A DNA stretch of 64,000 bases from Sipunculus nudus (Eukaryota > Annelida > Sipuncula > Golfingiida > Sipunculidae). The stretch covers positions 12,542,001 through 12,606,000 of the forward strand of contig CM049308.1 of assembly GCA_026874595.1 (NCBI GenBank), written 5' to 3'. Under the pieces are notes generated by a model. It had not been told where the DNA came from and searched no databases. It saw nothing but the letters and a program-made list of their open reading frames with translations. This document shows, in pieces, positions 21,950-33,960 of the stretch (position 1 is the first letter of the stretch; each line of letters opens with the position of its first letter). Made by a program: the position numbers and the translations under genes.

Positions 21950-24823
21950 GAGCTCACAACAGTGAGCTCCTGATGACCTCACTGTGACCTCACGTTGTGA
22001 TATATCATATTGTGACGCCACTGTGATGTCACTGTGAGGTCACCATACACTCACATACATATGGCTAAAAAGGCAAAGAAATGTAATACAAGAATAATGC
22101 GCTATAAAATTCAATATGTTTAATTGCATACTACAATTTTTATGCAATCTGATCAACATCTGAATAAACAGTCCCAGTGAGCTCTCGATGACCTCACTGT
22201 GACCTCACGTTGTGATATATCATATTGTGACACCACTGTGATGTAACTGTGAGGTCACCATACACTCGCATGTAAATGGCTAAAAAGGCAAAGAAATGTA
22301 ATACAAGAATAATGCGCTATAAAATTCAATGTGTTTAATTGCATACTACAATTTTTGTGCAATCTGATCAACATCTGAATAAACAGTCACAGTGAGCCCT
22401 CGATGACCTCACTGTGACCTCACGTTGTGATATATCATATTGTGACACCACTGTGATGTAACTGTGAGGTCACCATACACTCGCATGTAAATTGCTAAAA
22501 AGGCAAAGAAATGTAATACAAGAATAATGCGCTATAAAATTTAATGTGTTTTATTACATGCTACAATTTTTATGAAGTCTAATCAACATCTAAATAAACA
22601 GTCACAGTAAGCCCTCGATGACCTCACCGTGACCTCACGTTGTGATATATCATATTGTGACACCACTGTGATGTAACTGTGAAGTCACCATACACTCACA
22701 TACATATGGCTAAAAAGGCCAAGAAATGTAGCACTAGAATAATAAATGATATAAAATTTAATGTGTTTTATTGCATACAATAATTTTTATGCAATCTGAT
22801 CAACATCTAAATTAACAGTCCCAGTGAGCCCTCGATGACCTCACTGTGACCTCACGTTGTGATATATCATATTGTGACGCCGCTGTGATGTCACTGTGAG
22901 GTCACCATACACTCACATGCATATGGCTAAAAAGCGGAGAAATGTAATACAAGAATAATGCTCTATAAAATTCAATGTGTTTTATTACATGCTACAATTT
23001 TTATGCAGTCTGATCAACATCTAAATGAACAGTCCCAGTGAGCTCCTGACGATCTCACTGTGACCTCACGTTGTGATATATCATATTGTGACGCCGCTGT
23101 GATGTCACTGTGAGGTCAACATACACTCGCATGTAAATGGCTAAAAAGGCAAAGAAATGTAATACAAGAATAATGCGCTACAAAATTTAATGTGTTTTAT
23201 TACATGTTACAATTTTTTTGCAGTCTGATCAACATCTAAATTAACAGTCCCAGTGAGCCCTCGATGACCTCACTGTGACGTCATGTTGTGATATATCATA
23301 TTGTGACGCGGCTGTGATGTCACTGTGAGGTCAACATACACTCACATGTTAATGGCAGAAATTTAGGCAAAGTAATGTAATACAAGAATAATGCGCTATA
23401 AAATTTAATGTGTTTTATTACATGTTACAATTTTTATGCAACTGATCAACATCTAAATAAACAGTCAAAGTGAGCCCTCGATGACCTCACTGTGACCTCA
23501 CGTTGTGATATATCATATTGTGACGCCGCTGTGATGTCGCTGTGAGGTCACCATACACTGACACGCATATGTCTAAAAGGGCCAAGAAATGTAGCACTAG
23601 AATAATAAATGATATAAAATTTAATGTGTTTTATTGCATACTATAATTTTTATGCAATCTGATCAACATCTAAATAAAAAGTCACAGTGAGCTCTCGATG
23701 ATCTCACTGTGACCTCATGTTGTGATATATCATATTGCGACACCACTGTGATGTCGCTGTGAGGTCACCATACACTGACACACATATGGCTAAAAGGGCC
23801 AAGAAATGTAGCACTAGATCGTATAATAAATGATATAAAATTTAATGTGTTTTATTGCATACAATAATTTTTATGCAATCTGATCAACATCTAAATTAAC
23901 AGTCACAGTGAGCTCTCGATGACCTCACTGTGACCTCATGTTGTGATATATCATATTGTGACACCGCTTTGATGTCACTGTGAGGTCACCATACACTCAC
24001 ACGCATATGGCTGAAACAACCAAGAAATGTAACACTAGAATAATAAATAATATAAAATATAATGTGTTTTATTGCATACTATAATTTTTATGCAATCTGA
24101 TCAACATCTAAATAAACAGTCACAGTGAGCTCTCGCTGACCTCACTGTGACTTCATGTTGTGATATATCATATATTGTGACACCACTGTGATGTCGCTGT
24201 GTGGTCACCATACACTCACACGCATATGGCTAAAAGGGCCAAGAAATGTAGCACTAGAATAATAAATGATATAAAATATAATGTGTTTTATTGCATACTA
24301 TAATTTTTATGCAATCTGATCAACATCTAAATAAACAGTCACAGTGAGCTCTCGCTGACCTCACTGTGACCTCATGTTGTGATATATCATATTGTGACAC
24401 CACTGTGATGTCGCTGTGAGTTCACCATTCACTCACATGTAAATGGCTAAAAAGCAAAGAAATGTAATACAAGAATAATGTGCTATAAAATTTATTGTGT
24501 TTTATTGCATACTACAATTTTTATGCAGTCTGATCAACATCTAAATGAACGGTCACAGTGAGCTCTCGCTGACCTCACTGTGACCTCATGTTGTGATATA
24601 TCATATTTTGACACCACTGTGATGTCGCTGTGAGTTCACAATACACTCACATGTAAATGGCTAAAAAGCAAAGAAATGTAATACAAGAATAATGCGCTAT
24701 AAAATTAAATGTGTTTTATTGCATACAACAATTTTTATGCAGTCTGATCAACATCTAAATAAACAGTCACAGTGAGCTCCTGATGACCTCACTGTGACCT
24801 CATGTTGTGATATATCATATTGT
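21950..24823 (+). repeat. Satellite array, 14 units of about 215 bp
   Basis: Units starting at GTGAGCTC/GTGAGCCC begin near 21962, 22177, 22392, 22607, 22824, 23038, 23253, 23470, 23687, 23908, 24125, 24344, 24558 and 24772 (spacing 214-221 bp). Each has a GTGA/TCAC-rich half, including TGACCTCACTGTGACCTCA and TTGTGATATATCATATTGTG, and an AT-rich half, including GAAATGTAATACAAGAATAA and GATCAACATCTAAAT. Two subtypes are visible, one with AAAGGCAAAGAAATGTAATA and one with GGGCCAAGAAATGTAGCACT, partly interspersed. The last unit is cut at 24823 by the insertion that follows. No coding frame. Confidence 0.9.
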
Positions 24824-24941
24824 TACTGAGAAATAAAACGTGACCGTCGAAATGAATGTTTTAATTTTTTTAATCATGGCGGTAGTCACACGTGACGCCT
24901 AGCTCTAAATCCCAGACGGCATCAGTGAGACATGAGACACG

Positions 24942-27441
24942 GTGCTCGAGCAGTGTTGTATGAGCAGTGAGCGCTTTGTTGGCATGGAGGTGATCATTAT
25001 GGGCGATTTTAACACCAACGTTGCCGTGTCCTCGTCCAAAAACAACCTCAAAAGACACTTGATGAACTTTATCAATACTTTTCACTTATCAAAACTAATT
25101 GGTAAAAGTACTCGTGTAACAAATCATTCTGAGTCGATAATTGACCTTATATTTACTTCTGATGATAAAACAGTATCTCAAAGTGGTGTTATTGATTCTG
25201 GTATCAGTGATCACTGTATCATTTATTGTACTAGGAATGTTAATAAACAATTCATTGGAAAGCATAATAATGTAACAATCCAATCCATGAAATGCTATGA
25301 TAAATATGAATTTGTACGCTGATTAAATTCTGTACAATGGTCTTCTGTTTTAAACTGTACTGAAGTAAACACAGCTTGGAACAATTTTAAAACTATGTTT
25401 GTAAGTGTTATTAATTCTGTCGCCCCAATAAAAACTGTGTGTATTAAGCAAAGGTCCGAACCCTGGATAAATGATACAATTTTGAGTAATATTGCTAACA
25501 GGAATAAACTCCTAACCAATTATCGTAAATCTAAAGACCCAGAGTTGTTTGTACAGTTTAAGAAAGCTCGAAATTACACTAAACATTTAATCGATTGTGC
25601 TAAATCTGAGTTTTACAAGAATATGATGAAGGAAGTACAGAATCAACCTAAAAAACTATGGAGCATTTTCAAACAACTTGGTGCTTCTAAAGTAAATAAG
25701 TGTAATTCTAATATTGGTCTCACTTCAAATGGCCAAACTACTTTTGATAGTTCAACTGTGGCTGGTATGTTCAATAAGGTTTTTACAACTTTGGCATCTG
25801 ATCTTGTACAGAAACTTCCAAGTGTTAATGGTAGATTTTCCATGAATATAGTGGAAAAATTTTATAATGACAGGGGAGTATCTCATAACACTTTTAATTT
25901 AAAACCGGTAAATCAGGAACAGGTCTGTAAGTTGCTGGAGGGTATTAATAGCTCGAAGGCAACAGGTTTAGATAATATCCCGGCACGTTTTATCGTTGAT
26001 GCAGCTTGTGTAATCTCGAACCCGGTAACTCATATGATTACCCTATCTATTTCACAGGGTGTAGTACCTGATGACCTAAAATTAGCTCGTGTATCTCCTT
26101 TGTATAAGAAAGGTAGCAGATTGGAGGTTGGAAATTATCGACCTGTGTCTATTCTTAATGTTATCTCTAAGGTATATGAACATATTGTACACGATCAGTT
26201 GTATGAATATTTAAATTCGTCAAATTTGTTGTACACCTTTCAATCAGGTTTTCGTAAATCTTATTCGACAGACACTTGTTTATTATACTTAACTGATTAC
26301 ATAAGGTTAGAAATTGATAAAAGTAACTATGTTGGTATGGTGTTACTTGACCTACAAAAAGCGTTTGACACGGTAAGTCATGAAATCTTGTTGAATAAAC
26401 TATATGCAATGGGTGTATCTCATGTTGCTGTTAGATGGTTCAAATCATATTTATCAGATCGTAAACAACTTGTCGAGCTATCGGGTGTAAAATCTAGTCT
26501 TGAATGTATTACGTGTGGTGTACCATAGGGGTCCATTCTAGGGCCCCTATTATTCCTCGTTTATGTGAATGATATGGAGCTCACTGTTAAATGTAATTTA
26601 CTATTATATGCAGATGATTTGGTGCTATTAGTGTCAGGTAAAAACTTGTCAGAACTTGAACATCAACTGAGTAACGAGCTGTCATCAGTTAGTGATTGGC
26701 TTGTAGATAACCGTCTCTCGTTACATTTAGGTAAAACAGAGTCATTGTTGTTGGGTTCAAAACATAAAGTCAACGCTAATCCTTCACTTAATGTTGTCTG
26801 TAACGGTACAAAGATTAAGCAATGTACATCTGTAAAGTATCTTGGTGCAGAACTAGATCAGTCTCTGGATGGGGAAAGTATGGCAAGAAAGGTTCTTGCC
26901 AAAGTGTATGCTAGGTTAAAATTCTTATATCGAAATTCTAAATTCTTAGATCTAGACACAAGAAAATTGTTATCATCCTCTCTAGTTCAGTGTCATTACG
27001 ACTACTCAAGTTCATTTTGGTTCTCATCTTTAACTCAATCTACCAAATGTAAGTTGCAAATATCCCAAAATAAATTAATTCGGTTTGTTCTCAACTTGCA
27101 TCCTAGAACTCATTTGTATTATGAACACTTTAATCAGTTGGGCTGGCTACCTGTTGCACAGAGAGTCGACGAGCTCAAACTTAACCATGTGTACAGAACG
27201 CTGAATGCATGGCCAGGCTCCTGCATATCTATGTAATAGTTTTACATGTACCTCTAATGTTCATACTCATGTTACTAGATCTAGTCATCATAGCCTTATC
27301 ATCTCTCATCATAGTATCCATGGTAAACATAGCTATAGTGTAACAGGTGCTAAATTATGGAATAATCTTCCGGTAGATGTAGCAAACAACAGTCTATCAA
27401 TTTCAGTTTTTAAGAAAGAAGTAAAAAAAAGTATTATTTGA
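24942..27441 (+). pseudogene. LINE retrotransposon ORF2 (endonuclease C-terminus plus reverse transcriptase), broken
   Basis: One frame runs from 24942 to 27236, broken by in-frame stops at 25320-25322 (TGA) and 26526-26528 (TAG); a frame change near 27205-27230 then continues to 27441. The start holds the end of an apurinic-type endonuclease (IIMGDFNTN, SIIDLIFTS, SDHCIIY). The reverse transcriptase follows: ATGLDNIPARF, YKKGSRLEVGNYRPVSILN, LLDLQKAFDTVSHEILLNKL, GVP(stop)GSILGPLLF and LLYADDLVLL. The 3' part has LGWLPVAQRV and YSVTGAKLWNNLP, as in CR1/L2-like jockey-superfamily LINEs. The TAG replaces the Gln expected in the GVPQGS motif and fits a CAG-to-TAG change. The 5' end, including the endonuclease N-terminus and any ORF1, is missing. 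Confidence 0.9.
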
Positions 27442-27781
27442 CCAGATTCATGATCTCGAAATAAACGACTTTATATTTTATTAGTATCTCATATTCGTGC
27501 TATGGTATAAGTTTTTTAGATTTGTTATATGTCGCAATATTTATTATTTTATAGTTTACACATAATGCTTTTACTCTCTTTCCGTCCGTATCTTGTATCA
27601 TTTCATAGAGGACCACGATGGAAACAAGTTTTTTAACTTTTTCGTGTCATCCTCGATTTGATTCAGTATTGTATCACAGGTTTTATCAAATTGTGTATTT
27701 TTTATTTCCATATTACCATATGTATATTTTTTATTTTTTTTTTGGTACCAGTTGATATTGTACTGAATTGGATCTAAATAA

Positions 27782-27800
27782 ACTATACTATACTATACTA
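27782..27800 (+). repeat. ACTAT microsatellite at the LINE 3' end
   Basis: About four ACTAT units follow GGATCTAAATAA. Short 3' tandem repeats instead of poly(A) are typical of CR1/L2-like LINEs, which supports placing the 3' end here. Confidence 0.75.
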
Positions 27801-28289
27801 CGGTTAGTATCAACTATTTGGAGATTAAAAATCGGCTTAATGGGACGACTAGACAGGAATTTAACTCATCGGAAAATTAATGGGGGCATAATGTGCATAC
27901 AAGTATTCTTAATTCAACACTTACTTACGCTTACATTAATGCAAGGACAACTATCGGAAATATGCAGAAGAAGTACCACAGGTCTGTCTTATTAATAGCC
28001 TATCTTGTGCACGCATGCAAGTATTGTCAGCTGGCAATATTCTGAATTAGCGCTCTTTATATCCGCGTCCTGCGGTGAATGCAAATGAGTTTACATGGCC
28101 CTTGCCATTTTAGCCAATAGGGATGCAAGTCTCATTTTATCTATACTAAAAGAAGGTAGAAAAGGCCTGTTTAGAAGATAGAAAAGGCCGGTTAAAAAAA
28201 ATGTGCCTCGGTTACAAAAATTACAAACATGTGTCCCGTTCTTTTCGTGTCAAAACTACCGATTTGCCTTATAGAAATGTGGTATTGTT

Positions 28290-28504
28290 CTAGCCCGATT
28301 TTAATCTGACTCAATATATAAGTCAGGGCCTAGTAATATTGAGTCCGTTTAATTCGGGCTAGTATTGTTCTAGTCCAGAACTGGACTGTTCGGGGCCTAT
28401 TTATAATCTGATATTTATGTTGGCCCGTCACATCGGGGCAACATTGGTAGGTATCAGATTATAAATAGGCCCCGAACAGTTCAGTTTTGGACTAGTGTTG
28501 TTCT
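28290..28504. repeat. Two adjacent palindromes (foldback/MITE-like)
   Basis: Hairpin 1 (28290-28362) starts CTAGCCCGATTTTAATCTGA and ends ATTCGGGCTAG, with GACTCAATAT/ATATTGAGTC inside. Hairpin 2 has arms at 28361-28413 and 28452-28504: the core CTGTTCGGGGCCTATTTATA is perfectly mirrored, with only a few mismatches over the ~53-bp arms, around a 38-bp loop. The two hairpins share TATTGTTCTAG at their junction. No coding sequence. Confidence 0.8.
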
Positions 28505-28966
28505 TGAATATTGAGTACTCGAAATGTTGATAAAATAGGAAATGTAGGAATATGTTTTCAGTTGAAAGTAAAGTGTGATATTGTTTTTCAAAATTTCACT
28601 TATTTTCAGGGGGCCATATGTGTTTACAAATGCGATACATTAGACGAATTAATGGAATTGACAACAAAATATTCATAAATCACGTATTTTACCAAATAAT
28701 TTACATGAATCGTAATTCAGTTCAGTTATTATTTGCATCAATGGCAACAATAAAATAATAATAAACAATTTAGTACCTTTAATGACAATTCAGTCAGTGA
28801 TAATAACAAGGTCTATATATAAGGATGAAGACCACCACCAGCTGCTATTAAGATATTTTCTGACCGTATGGTTATCTGATTGTTGTAATTATTATGCATT
28901 CGTGGATTACCTTGATCCCCAAAAACCACAAAAATAAAATCCCAACTAATATTTCTGAATCTACAG

Positions 28967-29160
28967 TATATCATATTGTGACAACGCTGTGATGTCACGG
29001 TGAGGTCACTCAGGTCACCATACACGTACTCGCTTGCATAGGCCTATATGGCTAAAGAGGCGGAGAAATGTATAGAGTACTATAGGACTAGAATAATGAG
29101 ATATAATATTAAATGGCTTTTATTGCATACTACAATTTGTTATGTAGTATGATGAGGCAA
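28967..29160 (+). repeat. Diverged satellite monomer on the far side of the insertion
   Basis: Carries TATATCATATTGTGACAACG, GTGATGTCACGGTGAGGTCA, TATGGCTAAAGAGGCGGAGA and TTTTATTGCATACTACAATT in monomer order, with small insertions. A further fragment at about 29450-29500 (GGCAGAAAAACATAGCACTA) looks like a second, more decayed monomer. Greater divergence is expected at an array edge. Confidence 0.75.
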
Positions 29161-29169
29161 CTTCCTAGA

Positions 29170-30699
29170 TTGGAACTAGTATACGTAATATACGCGTCGG
29201 CCGTACAGCTAGCAATTAAATATATCATTTGCAGCACAATAGCCTAGCCAAACATTTTAGTAACATGTCGTTTTTCCAATATACACAATTCTATCCTATT
29301 ATTTCATGTTAAGTGTGTTTATCTTAGCAAGCTGGTCAAGCCATGCATATACCATTGTATGTGCTGATTTTATTACATTTATATAGCAGTAAACTACATC
29401 TTAATTATCTTAATTCACTGTGAAGTCCTTAAACTAATGTGTTAACAAAAGGCAGAAAAACATAGCACTAGAATAAGGTGAAATAACATTTAAAATTTGG
29501 TGCAGTAATACAAAATAAGGCAAAGGAATATAACATTATAGGATACTGTTCAATAAAATGACATGGGATAATTGCATAATGGAGAGAAAGAGGGAGAGAG
29601 AGAATATATATATAATTATATCTGTTATTTGTCTGTATCATGTTGAAAAAAATTGTAGTTGACATATTTATTAAATTTAGATTTTGGTTGGCAGTACACA
29701 AGTTTATAAAGGAAAAACATGTTTGAGAAAAACGTGCATTTAATTTCTTTATATATATTTTATGCTGTTTAATGTTTTGTTGTTAAAGAAATGTTTTTGA
29801 TGTATGTTTTAACAATGCTCAAAAAAAGTGGTTTCAACTATAAATACATTATACAAATAAACTTGTAAAAATATATTTATTATAACTGCAATGAAATATC
29901 AAGAAACATTAAGAGGAAATACCAACTATTCTAAACATGTCATGATATATATAAGATCAAAATTTCAAAGATTCCTTTATTCACCGACGTGTGTGAAATC
30001 TTACATTCTACAATCTTACATCTTACAATCAAAACATTAGACCTTGCACGACAGCGTTTTTTTTACCAGACTTGACATGGATTGGGTCCGATGTCTCCAG
30101 TCCTGACCTTCGAGTCCAAGTCCAAATCAAGGTTCTATGCATGAGTCCAAGTCTGAGTCCTAAAAATAGTGGACTCGAGTCACTAGCTGTATTAAACTAT
30201 ACAAAGTGCTTGAACTACCATTTTTTAGTTATAATGGTATAAATATAATTAACATGTTGGGGTAATTTTAAGATATTGAGACTAGCTATCAAGCTCTTAG
30301 ATTTCAGGTGTTTTTAATATATCAGCATTGTTAAGCTTAAGAATTATAATTATGTATATTTTTAAAGTTTTTGATACAGTGCAGGGGTAACAAGAAAGGG
30401 CGAAATGAAATTTACCTGATTTCATATAACGGAAAGGTTCCATGTAAGAAAATAGAGAGGGGGATGACACTTAATTGTTCATGCAGTCTTTATACTCTAA
30501 TAATTAATGACAGTATATTATTGTCATGCAAGCCTGTGGAGTAATTATTTCAGTAAAATATCTCTTGTAAAAAAAGAAAAGTAAAACTGCATTTAGGGAG
30601 TATTCAGAGCCTTTAATAATCCTTCCTTCTTAATGCATTTTAAATTTAGATTAATTGATACAACACATCATGCAGTAGGCATGGATATGAATTAATTTA

Positions 30700-30744
<45 letters not shown>

Positions 30745-31955
30745 TATATCTAACTAACATATTAAATCAGCAAATATGTGGAGTGTTTACACATGCAGTC
30801 ACAGTTCCTTTAAAACCAAAACGTGTAGTTATTGTTAATAATACATTTATGTTTGAGTTGTGTTAATAAATGGATTTTAAAAGTGGTTTATCCAACTGCG
30901 CACTTAATAATACAGGTTGGCATACTCATAGTAATTTTTGTTATATATACAGAATGTTCAAAAACATTTTTTAGTACTTCATCATGGCATGGTAGCAGCT
31001 TAATTAAATCTTAATTCTATTTATTTAGACACTGATTATATACTCAGTGATTTACTGAGGTCCGTTTATTTCTGCGACCAACATGTTAAAAATTCAGTTT
31101 ACACAATTCTGATAAAAAAAAATTCTGCCAGAGGACACATGCATATGGTTACAATGTAATCTGTCTCCGACAAATTAAATACAATATGCAGACTGCAAAT
31201 GAGATGTTATTACCTATAAACAAGTTAATTATATAAATATAAGTATAACAGTCAATGTTCCCTTTAATTCAGAAAAAAATCATTTTATGAACCGTATTGA
31301 ATTCTGTAAAAATATAAATATTTTTAAACTAATGTCACAGTATTATAGTATATTATTAAGGCAGCATACTATAATATATTTTACAAACGTTTCGAGCATT
31401 ACTGCCTTCAGAAGTTAACAATGGTGCACATCTCCAAAGAATAATTTATATCATAAACCAAGAAAAGTTAACCGCTAAATTTCTGAACCACATTAATGAA
31501 ATTGAATTGGTAATTCATGTTTTCGCACAATATTATGTTATATATATCTATTATTATCATTTATTTTATTCTATTTTAACTGAACAAAATTACAGTAATA
31601 TTTATAACAGTAAAATTCCAAGATGAATCTGCTCATTCACAAAATCCAATAAGCAGCTAGCATTTCATCTAATATGATCAATATTTAATTTGGAAAATGT
31701 CAAAGCTGAAAAATTTATTCATAAATTCAGCAAAGTTTGCATGGAGGTGGACGTCAATTATTTCATTTTTATTTCTAGAATATTCATTTCTAGGGAAAAT
31801 GAAATAAAATGGTGATATATATATATATATGATGTTGTTTCCTGATAAACAGTATACACGGCAGTGGCGTATCCAGGTATTTGAAGATTTGAAGATAGAG
31901 GGAGCAGTACCAAGGGGGGGGGGGGGGGGATTCAGCACCTTTTATTGACGTTTCT

Positions 31956-31998
<43 letters not shown>

Positions 31999-32351
31999 TT
32001 TTATACTTGGGGCAGAAAATTAACTTTTTTATTGGTCCGTCACCCCAAAAAAAATTGCTGGACCCCACAGGAATTTCAATTGACCGTGCATAGTTGTTTG
32101 TTCCAAGTTGTTAATTATATACTTGTCTCAGGCTGAAAACAAAATGATTGACCAAGAAGAGTTGGAGCATTTTACCAGTCTATGACACTCTTAATACAAT
32201 AGAGATACTAAAAAAACTCAATAACCAGCCCAATGTTTCTGCTTTTATTTTCAAATTTAACATTTTAACCGATTAAATACTTACATTTACACGCTGTCAA
32301 AATTGTATCAACAGTACTTACAACACAGATGTTAAATTTTATATATACACA

Positions 32352-32394
<43 letters not shown>

Positions 32395-32599
32395 ATAAAT
32401 TATGTAATAATTTATGATATAACTGTATAAAATTATTGTTTTATATAATATTTATGTACAATATATTATATATATATATTTATATTAAAAATTATGTAAT
32501 GATTAATATGTACATGATAAATGGTTAAATATATATATATATATATTTAAATTATATATATGTATATATATATATATATATAAATTTTTAGTACTTAAT
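29170..32599. other. AT-rich DNA without a gene
   Basis: Very AT-rich, with AT-dinucleotide runs at 30703-30750, 31966-31995, 32357-32390 and 32530-32582 and a GA-rich patch near 29580. A hAT-like terminal motif lies at 31862. No exon or transposase is supported. Confidence 0.5.
31862..31929 (+). mobile_element. Possible hAT-type terminus with a G run
   Basis: CAGTGGCGTATCCAGG at 31862 matches the terminal sequence common to many hAT-family elements in animals. It is followed by GAGGGAGCAGTACCAAG and a 16-base G run at 31914-31929. No opposing terminus was found in the next 1.5 kb, so only one end may remain. Confidence 0.4.
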
Positions 32600-33105
32600 T
32601 TAATTACTAGGCTGGGGGACATATTTCAGACAGTTCTCTACTAGACAGAGCTGACCAGATGCCCCCTCATTACTCATATCATCAGCAAACCTGTTGCACT
32701 GGCTCTGTCCACAGCGCAGGGCAGCCCCAAACTTGACACTATCAGCATGTGGTCCTACTCTGACCTGTTACTGGGTGCTGAATACCAGTACAGTTACATT
32801 TTGAACAAGAACCAGCTCAGCTGTTATCTGGACATTTGGGCTGGCTTTTCAATCAGCCTTGTACTGTATGGCATATGGCACTTCAAATGTCAGTGTCACC
32901 TCAGAAAGCGCTCATCCTGCCATATGCCTTGGGCTACATAAGCCACACAGGCTCAGATCATTTCTGTTCAACACCGTGTAGTGTTCATGAGAAGTGAGGG
33001 GAACATCCCAGACCTTGAACTTCAGTCCTTGCTACGTTTGCAGTCAACGTCCAGGGAAACACAGATCAAACACTGTAAGTATGAACCTTCATATTTCTCG
33101 TGTAA
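32600..33105 (+). other. GC-richer segment with a possible exon, unidentified
   Basis: This 0.5-kb island is clearly less AT-rich than its flanks. A plausible exon at 32951-33074 (acceptor CACACAG, donor GTAAGT at 33075) reads AQIISVQHRVVFMRSEGN and then IPDLELQSLLRLQSTSRE. A separate open frame at 32747-32941 begins MWSYSDLLLGAEYQ. I recognise neither. It may be a decayed gene or transposon fragment; no second exon with matching phase was found. Confidence 0.25.
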
Positions 33106-33960
33106 TAGAGCCAAATATGACATCATCTTTACATAATGTGTACGTGCATTCAGGGTTGGACCAAGACAATGTCCCGGGGGGGGGGGGGGTTAGACTGGAG
33201 TGAGACATTCAAGCATGCCCTACGTACCAACCTATAGTATATAAGAACTGTATTTTATTTATAATAAGAGGTTAAATAAAATACACAAATTTATTAATAA
33301 AATACAATTTATATATACTAGGTTTGGACGTAGTGGCATCATTGAAATTAAAAAAAAAAAAAAAAACAAACAAACATATAATTTTAGGTTTAATAAAAAT
33401 CCCAAATTACAGTTATACATGGGGATTTAAGATTACAGGAATCCCCCGTAGGTCTGAATTTTTTTATAAACTGTAAAGAGGGATATAAGAGGTTTGATAA
33501 AACATCAGATTATAGCAGCAAAATTCACAATTCGGTTTTTAAAAAATGGTGGGCCATAACTCCCCCCCCCCCCCTCCACCCTCCAGATCAGCACATGCAC
33601 GTTGTACATCAAGTAAATAACATTAGAAACTAAATGGAAATGACAGAAAGCTGTGTGGGTTTTTACAGAGCTGTTAGGGCTTTCAGGCACCATTAGGGAT
33701 TTTAAAAAGGCTCTGCAGATTTACTATCACCAGCTCTAGGCAACGAAAGTGTATGGCATAAGATAGCCACTGAGTACTTGAAGGTCTAACTGGTGAGACT
33801 GACTTTCAAAAAAAATAAAAACAATTGCAATTTAGAATTTATTATTATACCCCTATATGTATTTGTATTTATTATTAATAAAGTGATTGATATAGAAAAC
33901 AGTTATTTCCTATTAATTGATACAATAAATTAATAATGCAAAAAATAAATTGTTTACAAT

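Larger units (their letters stand above)
24824..28966 (+). mobile_element. 4.1-kb insertion into the satellite, flanked by a 13-bp duplication
   Basis: TATATCATATTGT ends the left satellite unit (24811-24823) and restarts a unit on the right (28967-28979). It is part of the monomer, and the right side continues with GACAACGCTGTGATGTCAC as a monomer should. The interval holds a broken LINE (24942-27441), its tail (27782-27800) and a palindrome pair (28290-28504). A 13-bp duplication suits LINE target-primed integration, but the LINE tail ends 1.2 kb before the right junction, so the insertion is composite or more than one event occurred. Confidence 0.6.

Noticed and set aside
21950-24823. CRISPR-like array of regular repeats
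   Set aside because: Whole 215-bp units repeat without short repeat/unique spacer structure, and the genome is eukaryotic.
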